Shown here piece by piece: positions 9,176 through 17,824 of a stretch of DNA of 64,000 nucleotides. How positions within the stretch are numbered: position 1 is the first letter of the stretch; every line of letters begins with the position of its first letter. Made by a program: the position numbers and the translations under genes. The notes beneath the pieces were generated by a model. That model saw only the letters and a program-made list of their open reading frames with translations. It had not been told where the DNA came from and did no database searches. Source of the stretch: Flammeovirgaceae bacterium SG7u.111 (lineage in GTDB: Bacteria; Bacteroidota; Bacteroidia; Cytophagales; Flammeovirgaceae); assembly GCA_034044135.1 (NCBI GenBank), contig CP139021.1, forward strand, positions 1,131,635-1,195,634, in the 5' to 3' direction.

Positions 9176-11365
9176 ATGGCCTATATAAAAAATATCAGCA
9201 GAAGACATTTTGTAGCCAGCCTAGGCTTGGTAGGTGGAGGCTTATTGCTTGGCTGTGACCCCACAACATACTCATCTGAGGCTAGTGATGAGCCTTTGAC
9301 ATACTTCGATCCTAACCTTTTTGTGCAGTTAAGCTCCGATGGAAAAGTGACCATTGTTGCTTCGAGGTCTGAAATGGGACAGGGTGTAAGGACTTCGCTC
9401 ACAGCTACTATTGCCGACGAAATGGATGCCGATTGGGACTTGGTTTCGGTGAAGCAAGCCCCCGGCGATAAATCTTACGGCAACCAAAATACGGACGGAT
9501 CGCGAAGCATCAGAACTCGCTTTATGCCTATGAGAAAAATGGGCGCCAGCGCAAGGTTCATGCTGATAGCCGCAGCAGCTAAGATGTGGAAAGTAGATGC
9601 AAGCGAATGCCATACGGAAAAGCATCATGTAATCCACTCTAGTGGGAAAAAGGTCTTTTACGGAGATTTGGCTGATAAAGGCATGGTGCTTGATGTGCCC
9701 GAAGATGTAAAATTGAAAGATCCTAGCGAGTTCAACTACATAGGAAAAGGACTCAAAAGTATAGATATTCACGATTTTGTTTCGGGAAAGGCTACCTACG
9801 GAATAGATGTGAGAGTGCCGGAAATGAAAGTAGCGGCAATAGCGAGGTGTCCCGTCACTTTTGGGAGCGTAAAGTCTTTTGACAAGACCGCTGCACTTCA
9901 AGTAACCGGAGTGGAGCAGGTGATTGAAATTCCTAGAGTGGAAACTCCTATGGGAGCTTTGGGGGGGATAGCGGTGATAGCGACCAACACTTGGGCAGCT
10001 GAAAAGGGTAAAGCAGCATTGGTGATTGAATGGGACGAAGGCGAAAACAAAGGCTTTACTTCCACCGAATATTTGGAAGAAATTTACACCAATATAAAAA
10101 ATACTGCAAAGGTCAACAACGAAAAAGGAGATGTGGAACAGGCGTTCAAATCTGCCGATCAGGTACTTGAAAGGAAGTTTACGACGCACCTTTTGGCACA
10201 TGCGCCCATGGAAGTACCCAATGCGGTGGCATGGGTAAAAGAAGACGGTTCTTGTGAAATTTGGGCTCCTTCGCAAGCTCCACAGGGGGCTAGAAGTGAA
10301 GTTGCCAATTTCCTTGGGATTGGCGAGGAAAAAGTGACGGTAAATGTAACCCTGCTTGGCGGTGGTTTTGGAAGGAAGGCAAAGCACGATTTTGTAGTAG
10401 AAGCAGCGGCGGTTTCCAAAGCGATCAAAGCTCCGGTGCAAGTAGTTTGGAGTAGGGAAGACGATATTCAGCATAGCTATTACCATTCGTGCAGTGCCCA
10501 GTTTCTAAAAGCATCACTCGACAAAGCTGGAAAAGTGACAGGTTGGCTGCACCAAACGGCCTTCCCTTCCATCGCTTCCACCTTTTCTCCAGGTGAAAAG
10601 TATGGGGCAAAATGGGAAGTGGGGCAAGGAGCAGGAAATATTCGATACGAAATAGAAAATACAAAAAGTGAAAACGGTGCAGCTCCCGCTCCTGTCCGGA
10701 TAGGCTGGATGCGCTCTGTTCATCATACCAATCATACCTTTGCATCGAATATTTTTGCCGATGAAATAGCCCACAAGCTCGGAAAAGATCCGCTCGCCCA
10801 TCGCTTGGAATTGATAGGGAGCGATAGGGTGGAAAATGCTAAAAATCCTTATGCTTACAATTCTAAAAGGCTGAAAAATGTATTGGAAATAGCTGCCAAA
10901 AATGCCCAATGGGGTCGGGAGTTACCGCAAGGCCATGGGATGGGGTTGGCTGTAGAATACTGTTTCAACAGCTATGTGGCTTCTGTGGTGGAAGTGGCTG
11001 TTGCTGATGGAAAAGTGAAAGTGGTGAAAGCATTTATGGCGATTGACTGCGGGTTGGTAGTAAATCCCGATACGGTGAAAGCCCAAATGGAAGGCTCGGC
11101 AGTTTTTGGGACATCCATTGCCCTGCACGGAAAGCTTACGGCAAAAGATGGGGCAATTGAGCAAAGTAATTTTCACGATTATAAAGTAGCTCGTACCAAT
11201 GAAGCTCCGGAAGTTCAGGTGGAAATAGTAGAAAGTCAAGCGCCTCCAGGTGGGGTAGGTGAACCGGGTTCGCCCATAACCGCCCCCGCTATTTTCAATG
11301 CGGTTTTTGATGCTACGAACAAAAGGTTTTACTCTTTCCCTCTTTCAGACCATTCTTTGGTTTAA
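9176..11365 (+). CDS. Molybdopterin-binding large subunit of an isoquinoline 1-oxidoreductase-type enzyme
   Basis: Catalytic subunit (729 residues) for hydroxylation or oxidation of an N-heterocycle or aldehyde. The N-terminus carries a twin-arginine signal (SRRHFVASLGLVGGG) ending in LLLGC, so Cys27 may be lipidated and the enzyme periplasmic, possibly membrane-tethered. Cofactor motifs: GQGVRTSL near residue 69, GGGFGRKA near 397, and C-terminal GGVGEPG near 695 with the catalytic Glu. No cytochrome c subunit, XdhC-type maturation gene or molybdopterin gene is adjacent, so the electron acceptor and cofactor insertion must come from elsewhere. Confidence 0.95.
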   Translation: MAYIKNISRRHFVASLGLVGGGLLLGCDPTTYSSEASDEPLTYFDPNLFVQLSSDGKVTIVASRSEMGQGVRTSLTATIADEMDADWDLVSVKQAPGDKSYGNQNTDGSRSIRTRFMPMRKMGASARFMLIAAAAKMWKVDASECHTEKHHVIHSSGKKVFYGDLADKGMVLDVPEDVKLKDPSEFNYIGKGLKSIDIHDFVSGKATYGIDVRVPEMKVAAIARCPVTFGSVKSFDKTAALQVTGVEQVIEIPRVETPMGALGGIAVIATNTWAAEKGKAALVIEWDEGENKGFTSTEYLEEIYTNIKNTAKVNNEKGDVEQAFKSADQVLERKFTTHLLAHAPMEVPNAVAWVKEDGSCEIWAPSQAPQGARSEVANFLGIGEEKVTVNVTLLGGGFGRKAKHDFVVEAAAVSKAIKAPVQVVWSREDDIQHSYYHSCSAQFLKASLDKAGKVTGWLHQTAFPSIASTFSPGEKYGAKWEVGQGAGNIRYEIENTKSENGAAPAPVRIGWMRSVHHTNHTFASNIFADEIAHKLGKDPLAHRLELIGSDRVENAKNPYAYNSKRLKNVLEIAAKNAQWGRELPQGHGMGLAVEYCFNSYVASVVEVAVADGKVKVVKAFMAIDCGLVVNPDTVKAQMEGSAVFGTSIALHGKLTAKDGAIEQSNFHDYKVARTNEAPEVQVEIVESQAPPGGVGEPGSPITAPAIFNAVFDATNKRFYSFPLSDHSLV

Positions 11366-11517
11366 GGAGCAAACCTTCATATGCTGAAGAGTATTTTTGA
11401 AATTTAGGTTTTCCGAAGCCTCGGATCATGAGCAAAAATGCATAGTTTAGGGGAGTGACTTTTCTAGACTGTGCATTTGCACATTAAACTCCACATAACA
11501 CTTCAAAATACTCTGAT

Positions 11518-12975
11518 ATGAATATGAAAGGACTAATTTTATCATTATTTATTCTACATTTTTTAAGCACTGGCTGTACTTCCAAAAAACAGGAGGTCAA
11601 TGAAGAAGAAGCTCCAAGCCGGAGACCTAATATCATTTATATCTTAGCCGACGACCTTGGCTATGGTGATTTGAGTTGCTACGGGCAGCAAAATTTTTCC
11701 ACGCTCAATATTGATAAACTGGCGGAAAGAGGAATGAAATTCACCCAGCATTACTCAGGCTCAACGGTGTGTGCGCCATCTAGGTCATCGCTGATGACAG
11801 GCTTGCACACGGGGCATACGCCTATTAGAGGAAATAAAGGCTGGAAACCCGAAGGGCAGTGGCCTTTGCCTGCCGAAGCTTTTACGATAGCTGAAATGCT
11901 GAAAGAAGCAGGGTATGCAACAGGGGCTTTTGGAAAATGGGGCTTGGGCTTTGTAGATACTGAAGGAGCTCCGCATAACCAAGGTTTCGATGAGTTTTAC
12001 GGGTATAATTGCCAGAGCCTCGCCCATAATTATTACCCTTTCCACCTGTGGCACAATACAGAGAAGGTCATATTGGAAGGAAATGAGGGTAAGGGAACTG
12101 CGGTTTATGCACCCGACCCTACGCACCAACATGCGCTCAAGTTCATGGAAGATAACAAGGATAAGGAGTTTTTTATGTATTACCCAACCGCCATTCCCCA
12201 TGCCGAGCTGGTCGCTCCTGAAAGCTATATGGAAAAGTACCGTGGGAAATTCTTGCCCGAAAAAGCATATAAAGGTGTAGATGAGGGCGAACGTTACAAA
12301 AAAGGCCCTTATGCTTCTCAGGAAGAATCCCATGCCGCTTTTGCTGCGATGGTCAACTACCTCGACGACCAAGTGGGGGAAATTGTAGCTAAGCTCAAAG
12401 AGCTTGGGATTGAAGACAACACCATCATCGTGTTTACTTCGGACAATGGGCCACACCTAGAAGGAGGCGCTGATCCCGATTATTTTGACAGTAATGGAAT
12501 CCTTACTGGGTATAAAAGGGATCTGTATGAAGGGGGAATCCGAGTACCGATGATAGTATGGTGGCCGGAAAAAGTGAAAGCTGGTTCACAAACCGATCAC
12601 GTTTCAGCATTTTGGGATGTAATGCCTACCGTAGCTGAAATTGTAGGAGTTGAAAAGCCTCAAAACATAGATGGGATTTCCTTTATGCCTACGCTTACTG
12701 GTGAGAAAGAGCAAGTGCAACACGAGTATCTGTATTGGGAATTTCACGAAAAAAGAGGAAGGCAAGCATTGCGCCAAGGAGATTGGAAATTGCTTCGATA
12801 CGATGTAAAAAAATCACCTGGGAAGCCATATGAGCTTTATAATTTGAAGAACGACCCTTCGGAGAAAAATAATTTGGCAGGTGAAAACCCTGAAAAACTC
12901 CAAGAGCTTATTGGGCTACTGGAAGGGGCTAGAACCGAATCGGAAGTTTTTTCCTTTAAAGTTACAGATAAATAA
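11518..12975 (+). CDS. Lipoprotein sulfatase (arylsulfatase A-like)
   Basis: Cleaves sulfate esters; substrate not determined. The signal sequence MNMKGLILSLFILHFLSTGC has a lipobox Cys20. The alkaline-phosphatase-like fold starts at RPNIIYILADDLGYGD (metal ligands Asp45, Asp46), and the sulfatase signature CAPSR with following TG occurs at Cys85, the residue matured to formylglycine. A late metal site lies in FTSDNGPH near residue 305. At 485 residues it is the normal length for family S1. No formylglycine-generating gene is adjacent. It stands alone after the oxidoreductase pair; marine Bacteroidota use such enzymes on sulfated algal polysaccharides. Confidence 0.95.
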   Translation: MNMKGLILSLFILHFLSTGCTSKKQEVNEEEAPSRRPNIIYILADDLGYGDLSCYGQQNFSTLNIDKLAERGMKFTQHYSGSTVCAPSRSSLMTGLHTGHTPIRGNKGWKPEGQWPLPAEAFTIAEMLKEAGYATGAFGKWGLGFVDTEGAPHNQGFDEFYGYNCQSLAHNYYPFHLWHNTEKVILEGNEGKGTAVYAPDPTHQHALKFMEDNKDKEFFMYYPTAIPHAELVAPESYMEKYRGKFLPEKAYKGVDEGERYKKGPYASQEESHAAFAAMVNYLDDQVGEIVAKLKELGIEDNTIIVFTSDNGPHLEGGADPDYFDSNGILTGYKRDLYEGGIRVPMIVWWPEKVKAGSQTDHVSAFWDVMPTVAEIVGVEKPQNIDGISFMPTLTGEKEQVQHEYLYWEFHEKRGRQALRQGDWKLLRYDVKKSPGKPYELYNLKNDPSEKNNLAGENPEKLQELIGLLEGARTESEVFSFKVTDK

Positions 12976-12980
12976 AAAGC

Positions 12981-13016
12981 AAAACCGCTCTCCTCAGTTC
13001 GTGGGAAGGGCGGTTT
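12981..13016. terminator. Convergent terminator between sulfatase and LytTR regulator
   Basis: Imperfect hairpin with AAACCGC (12982-12988) pairing GCGGTTT (13010-13016), extended by weaker pairs. It lies between convergent stops; on the minus strand the stem is followed by TTTTGCTTTTT. Confidence 0.7.
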
Positions 13017-13035
13017 CTATTCAAATTATTCCTTT

Positions 13036-13803
13036 TTATCTATTCAGCCACTTTTTAAAAGACCCCGAACGCTCTACGCTCACTATCGTATCAAGCTCGT
13101 TGGGAGGAGCTGGTAAGAGATTCAATTGCACCCTGCTTTTAGAATAGGCGGTCATTTGCTGGATAGCATCAAAGTTGACTGTGAACTTTCGGTTGATTCG
13201 GAAAAATTTATCAGGGTCGAGCACCGTGTCAAGCTTGTTCAGCGTGTAATTGATGATGTACCTGCCATCGCTTTTAGTTACCAAATACACATAGCCATCT
13301 TCTCCCATAAAATACGCCACATCATCTACATGGATCGATTTTATACTATCCCTAATGGTTACCATGAACCGCTGCTGGAACTCCGGTTCTTTTTTTTCTG
13401 AGATCGTTTTTAAGATATCGCCCAAGTCAACATCTTGAGTTTTCCCCCTCAGTTCTTCAAACTTTTCTATGGCTTTTTCCAGCTCATCTTGGTCCACAGG
13501 CTTCAGCAAATAATCGATGCTGTTGTGTTTAAATGCCTTTATTGCATATTGGTCGTACGAGGTGGTGAAAATGATTGGGGTTTTCACCTCTACCGAATCA
13601 AAAATTGAAAAACTGTTTCCGTCAGAAAGGTGAATGTCTAGGAAAATGAGCTCAGCTTCCTCGTTGGACTTGAGCCATTCCACAGCCTTTTCCACACTCC
13701 CAATTTTCTCTAGCACCTTTATCTCAGGGTTGATTTCCAGCAACATTTCTTCCAAATCGTCGGCTGCTAGTTTCTCGTCTTCTATGATCAATACCTTTAA
13801 CAT
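13036..13803 (-). CDS. LytTR-family response regulator
   Basis: Two-component transcription regulator of 255 residues. A receiver domain (1-120) has the acidic pocket IEDEKLAADD and phospho-acceptor Asp56 in FLDIHLSDGN; a LytTR DNA-binding domain (about 145-250) includes FMGEDGYVYLVT and FFRINRKFTVN. In Bacteroidota these proteins usually pair with a LytS/YehU-type histidine kinase, but none is next to this one; the sensor kinase at 17.8-19.9 kb is of another type and not adjacent. Target genes cannot be read from the sequence. Confidence 0.95.
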   Translation of the reverse strand: MLKVLIIEDEKLAADDLEEMLLEINPEIKVLEKIGSVEKAVEWLKSNEEAELIFLDIHLSDGNSFSIFDSVEVKTPIIFTTSYDQYAIKAFKHNSIDYLLKPVDQDELEKAIEKFEELRGKTQDVDLGDILKTISEKKEPEFQQRFMVTIRDSIKSIHVDDVAYFMGEDGYVYLVTKSDGRYIINYTLNKLDTVLDPDKFFRINRKFTVNFDAIQQMTAYSKSRVQLNLLPAPPNELDTIVSVERSGSFKKWLNR

Positions 13804-13909
13804 ATTTCTTTGTATAGGTTTCTAATTACTTGGTAAACTAAATTTCAGTAATTTGTTCAACTTTCGCCTCTTTTTCTTCCTTTTTTAGAGTGCTAGCTTT
13901 TTAGTCGTC

Positions 13910-14902
13910 CTATTGCTGAAGGAGCGCAAATTCCTTGGCAAAATACGTTAGAATGATATCTGCTCCCGCTCTTTTGATGCTCATAAGTGATTCTAACATG
14001 GTCTTTTCCCCATCGAGCCAACCTTTTTCAGCTGCCGCTTTTATCATAGCATATTCGCCGCTCACGTTGTAAGCCGAAATGGGCAGCGTCGAATTTTCTT
14101 TCAATAATTTAATGATATCGAGGTAAGCCAAGGCAGGTTTTACCATTAGGAAATCTGCCCCTTCATCGGTGTCGAGTTCAGCCTCAATCAGTGCCTCCGT
14201 AGCATTTGCCGGATCCATTTGGTAGGTTTTTTTGTCCCCAGCCTTGGGTGCAGAATCGAGCGCGTCGCGGAAAGGTCCATAAAATGCGCTGGCGTACTTG
14301 GCCGTGTACGACATGATGGATACATGCTTGAAATTTTCGGCATCCAACCAGCGCCTGATGTACTCAACTCGGCCGTCCATCATATCGGAAGGGCCGATGA
14401 TATCTGCGCCGGCTTTTGCCTGCTCTAGCGCCATTCTGCCGAGCACTTCCAAGGTCTCATCGTTGAGAATTTCCCCGTCTTTATAAATGCCATCGTGCCC
14501 ATCGGAACTGTAAGGATCCATGGCGGTATCGGTCATGATACACACGTCTGGCATGGCATCTTTTATTCTTTTAATGGCAGTGAGGTACAGGCCGTCGGGG
14601 TTGTAACTTTCCGTGGCGTTCTTATCTTTTTTGCTGTCTGAGATACTTGGGAAAATATCAAAATTATTGATGCCCAGCGACTGGCAAACTTTGATTTCTT
14701 CTAACAACAAATCGGTTGAATAACGGTAAATCCCAGGCATGGAAGAAACTTCTTCTTGCACATCTTTCCCTTCTACCAAAAACAGTGGGAAAATCAGATC
14801 ACTTGTTTTAACATGAGTTTCGGCTACCATCGCCCTGATCGCTGCCGACTTTCTATTTCTTCTTGGTCTTCTTAGCATTGTTACTCTGGTTTCGTCGTTC
14901 AT
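13910..14902 (-). CDS. hemB: Delta-aminolevulinic acid dehydratase (porphobilinogen synthase)
   Basis: Condenses two 5-aminolevulinate molecules to porphobilinogen in haem synthesis; cytoplasmic. The active-site lysines are visible: Lys202 in SYTAKYASAFYGPF and Schiff-base Lys255 in FLMVKPALAYLD. The metal loop reads DTAMDPYSSDGHDG (125-138), with Asp where zinc enzymes have Cys, so this is the magnesium-type, zinc-independent class. Length (330 residues) is normal. The start MNDETRVTMLRRPRRNRKS is typical. No other hem gene lies nearby. Confidence 0.97.
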   Translation of the reverse strand: MNDETRVTMLRRPRRNRKSAAIRAMVAETHVKTSDLIFPLFLVEGKDVQEEVSSMPGIYRYSTDLLLEEIKVCQSLGINNFDIFPSISDSKKDKNATESYNPDGLYLTAIKRIKDAMPDVCIMTDTAMDPYSSDGHDGIYKDGEILNDETLEVLGRMALEQAKAGADIIGPSDMMDGRVEYIRRWLDAENFKHVSIMSYTAKYASAFYGPFRDALDSAPKAGDKKTYQMDPANATEALIEAELDTDEGADFLMVKPALAYLDIIKLLKENSTLPISAYNVSGEYAMIKAAAEKGWLDGEKTMLESLMSIKRAGADIILTYFAKEFALLQQ

Positions 14903-15038
14903 TCGTCCAATGAAAGCTAAGGTAAAGAAAAAAGAAGAATAGGGAGGGGTTTCGAAGAGAAATTGAGGGGGAGGAGGGTTGCTGGTTGCTTTTCTAGTAC
15001 GCGCTTTTAGGGTGAGTTGAAACTATACTTATACTGTT

Positions 15039-15338
15039 TTATAAGCTTTCGGGATTTAAGTTTATGTTAAAAAATACTTGTAAATGAGCAGCTCTGAAAT
15101 ATTTTTCGAATTTATTATCTTTTGTTGCTTTTTGTGCAAGTTGATTAAATTCATTTCTTTCTTGAGTTTCTTCAAATTCTTTATAGAGATCGTCAATCAA
15201 TAAATCACCTTGCCAAGGTGTTATTTTATTGTCTCTTAGTTGTGATTCAATATCATTTCTTTTTTCTAAAAGGTCATTCTTTTTGGATTTATAGTTTTTT
15301 ATTACTCGTTTAATATTGTCAAATTCTTCGTGTGTCAT
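15039..15338 (-). CDS. Small coiled-coil protein of unknown function
   Basis: A 99-residue, strongly charged product. Residues 1-60 are predicted helical with Lys/Glu/Asp heptad character (IKRVIKNYKSKKNDLLEKR), consistent with a coiled coil; no signal peptide or membrane segment. It starts 27 bases after the stop of the HNH-like gene upstream, so the two probably form an operon. Both genes are clearly more AT-rich than hemB and the reductase on either side, suggesting a horizontally acquired pair. I do not recognise a family. Confidence 0.65.
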   Translation of the reverse strand: MTHEEFDNIKRVIKNYKSKKNDLLEKRNDIESQLRDNKITPWQGDLLIDDLYKEFEETQERNEFNQLAQKATKDNKFEKYFRAAHLQVFFNINLNPESL

Positions 15339-15365
15339 TTTGTTTATTATTTTTTATACAAAGTG

Positions 15366-16424
15366 TTATTTGGTGTGTTTTATAATGTTCTCTTTTATTT
15401 TCAATAATATTCTCTTTTCCTTATACCTTTCATTGAAATTTACATTTTTTTCATTTATAAGAATATCGATAAAACTTGCTGTTATTTCTTTAGGTGGTAC
15501 TTTTCCTGTTGAAAGCAAAAATATGTCATGATGCAATTCAGTAGCTTTTTTTAAAAAATCCTCCGCTTTTAGGCTATAAATATATTTCCTTGATATGTCA
15601 AATTTTGCAGGTGAAATAATTCCAATTTTAATTGAAGAACATTTTGGCGCATTTATATAATCTTCAAGCTTAAATTCATTGTCTAATTTGAACATTGATT
15701 GTTTCACTGCTTTTACATGACCATATTTAGAATAAAAGAAAATATAAAAATCGTTTATTATCAACGAATATGGCATTTGTAAAAATGGATTTAGAAAAAC
15801 CCAGTTTTTTAGGTAGTTGTCAGTTTTTGTAACGTGTAGAATTCCAATGGTTTCCTCATTAATTATGCTGCATTTTTTAGTTATCAATTCTCGTGTCTCC
15901 TTAACATTATCACCTAAAGAATTATAAATGATATGTTTAATTCTATTTTCAGATTTTTTATCAATACTGAATGTGCCGAAATTTGCAACTGAGCATCGCC
16001 ATATTATTGAAAGCCAAAACAATTTAAAAATACAAGTCATTTTTGAGTCTAAACTGGTGCTTTTTATATTGACTTCCAATGCGCTTAATTTATCATAAAT
16101 ATCTATTTTGAAAATAGTTTCTAAATACGAAAGTCTCTTTTCGCAAATAGTACACATCAAGTTATTGATTGTATAATGATTTATATTGTTTTTTCTGTCA
16201 TCTTCCGTTAGGTCTCTGTCTAATATTTTTTTTACTTTTTCTTCATCAATTTCTCTTCCAAGAAACAAGTCTGTACCTAATGTATCAATACGGTTACTAA
16301 TAATTTTATCAGAGCGTTTATTTATATTTCCGTCAACAAGCATTGAACGCAGAATGAAATCTGAAATTAAATGAGACCCTTCAAAATCAGCATCATTATT
16401 ATTACATAACCTACATTTATTCAT
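15366..16424 (-). CDS. HNH-like zinc-motif protein, possible nuclease
   Basis: A 352-residue product from MNKCRLC; a 19-codon upstream extension to 16481 is rejected because the zinc motif normally opens the protein. CRLC (Cys4, Cys7) with SHLIS (His18), then LMCTICEKRLSYLE (Cys91, Cys94), matches the CxxC-SHIIP-LLCxxCE pattern of a widespread treble-clef/HNH-like family of unproven function, several members of which lie near defence genes. The remainder has many aromatic residues and no recognised domain. Nuclease activity is inference; the second CxxC could be purely structural. The AT-rich composition and the linked coiled-coil gene suggest transferred cargo inserted between hemB and the acyl-CoA reductase. 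Confidence 0.75.
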   Translation of the reverse strand: MNKCRLCNNNDADFEGSHLISDFILRSMLVDGNINKRSDKIISNRIDTLGTDLFLGREIDEEKVKKILDRDLTEDDRKNNINHYTINNLMCTICEKRLSYLETIFKIDIYDKLSALEVNIKSTSLDSKMTCIFKLFWLSIIWRCSVANFGTFSIDKKSENRIKHIIYNSLGDNVKETRELITKKCSIINEETIGILHVTKTDNYLKNWVFLNPFLQMPYSLIINDFYIFFYSKYGHVKAVKQSMFKLDNEFKLEDYINAPKCSSIKIGIISPAKFDISRKYIYSLKAEDFLKKATELHHDIFLLSTGKVPPKEITASFIDILINEKNVNFNERYKEKRILLKIKENIIKHTK

Positions 16425-16576
16425 TGCTTGTTTATTTTTTATGTGTTGGTCAAGCGAGCCTAATAATACAAAATTCTCCAAAAAAATAACAATGTTTTCA
16501 AATGGGTTTTACTTATGCGGGAGAGAGGCTTCCACTGTATTGGGGAGGAGTGTTAATCAAGTTAGCCAGAGGCTAC

Positions 16577-16606
16577 AAAAATAGACGCCACTCGGCTGGA
16601 GCCGAG
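16577..16606 (-). terminator. Probable terminator after the acyl-CoA reductase gene
   Basis: Hairpin CTCGGC-TGGA-GCCGAG (16591-16606), followed on the minus strand about 10 bases later by TATTTTT. The gap between stem and T-run makes it less certain than the others. Confidence 0.5.
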
Positions 16607-16641
16607 CGACATTATAGAGCGTTCTTTTTTAAAACAACCCC

Positions 16642-17658
16642 TTACAACTCCTTCAAAAAAGCCATGGTATCTACGCCGTCGGCGTAGTCGGTGATGTGGG
16701 GAAATTGGGCTTGCCCGAAAACGGTGCTGCCTTCCAGCCAAGCTCCTTCCGATACGATGCACTGGGTTTTTTCTTCAAGCGTAGCCAGCTTTTCTTGTAG
16801 TTCTTGTACTGAATCGTAGGTCTCGTAATACAATACCGAAATGGGGGAAACCAAGCTTTCGTTTTCGGTGAGCAAAAGTCCTGCATTGTCTAGGTGTGGA
16901 ACGCTATTGATGAGGTAAATGGACTTGTTGTAATCGTAATTGTTGGTGTATTTGTGGTTAAAAGTTGCCTCCACTGCCATTTTTTCCAAGGCTTCCATCA
17001 CTATAGGGAAGTCATAGCCTTTGGGCACGTATAATTTTGAAACATTTCGGCAACCCAAGCCAAAGTAAAGCAACACATCTGAAGCAAGGTTTTTCAAGCT
17101 TTCTTTGTTTTCCTCTCCGTTGAGCACCGCAATTGAGGTTCTGTTTTTTCGGATAATGCGGGGATATTTGGCAAAATAAAATTCAAAATGGCGAGCCGTA
17201 TTGTCGCTTCCCGTCGCTATGATGGCATCAATCTCTTTCAAGTTGTCCACAAAAGCGATTTGCTCGGCAAACGCAGGCTCTATCTCGATCAGCTTTTCCG
17301 CCACGAACTTGAGCAAATAGGGGTCTTGGCTGCTCAGCTTGGCACAAAGCTTATGCCCGCTCAATAGCACGCAGATGAAATCGTGCAGGCCTACCATGGG
17401 GATATTTCCCGCCATCACCACGCCCACTCTTTTTGGAGCAGTTTCTTCGGGAAGATCATATTCTGTAAGCCATGAAGAAAGTTCGGCTTCATTGAGGTAG
17501 GTGCAAAGCCCTTCCAAAGCAGTTTTTACACTTTTCTCAGTAAACCAGCCATTATGAGAGGCGGCACTTAGGCAAACTTCTTCTAGTTCCTCTTCATCGA
17601 GGTTGGCAATCTTCTTTCCCAATGCCACAAATGCGGCTATCCTTTGCTTCAAATCCAT
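16642..17658 (-). CDS. Acyl-CoA reductase, LuxC-like
   Basis: A 338-residue member of the LuxC/acyl-CoA reductase branch of the aldehyde dehydrogenase fold, expected to reduce a fatty acyl thioester to an aldehyde with NAD(P)H. Visible landmarks: VGVVMAGNIPMVGLHDFI (nucleotide-binding turn), IIATGSDNTARHFEFYF, and GLGCRNVSKLYVP around the presumed catalytic Cys. LuxC proper is longer (about 480 residues); this short form is the usual one in Bacteroidota, and its real substrate is unknown. No lux genes are present. The start at the second Met (MDLKQRI) is chosen over MHKMD; both are possible. Confidence 0.9.
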   Translation of the reverse strand: MDLKQRIAAFVALGKKIANLDEEELEEVCLSAASHNGWFTEKSVKTALEGLCTYLNEAELSSWLTEYDLPEETAPKRVGVVMAGNIPMVGLHDFICVLLSGHKLCAKLSSQDPYLLKFVAEKLIEIEPAFAEQIAFVDNLKEIDAIIATGSDNTARHFEFYFAKYPRIIRKNRTSIAVLNGEENKESLKNLASDVLLYFGLGCRNVSKLYVPKGYDFPIVMEALEKMAVEATFNHKYTNNYDYNKSIYLINSVPHLDNAGLLLTENESLVSPISVLYYETYDSVQELQEKLATLEEKTQCIVSEGAWLEGSTVFGQAQFPHITDYADGVDTMAFLKEL

Positions 17659-17824
17659 TTTATGCAAGTATTATGGTCTATTTCTAATCTATAAAAGGAG
17701 TGCTGCAAACAGCTATTCCTTTATTTTTTGTAAAATGAACTGCAAATATCGGAATATTCTATTAGCATATCACCTTTAGAAAGAAAAGGGATGGGAAACA
17801 AAAAGGAATGTCGTAACTAATTTC

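Noticed and set aside
9329-10486. Minus-strand frame of 385 codons
   Set aside because: Antisense of the well-supported molybdopterin subunit; composition rich in Phe, His and Arg with no domain.
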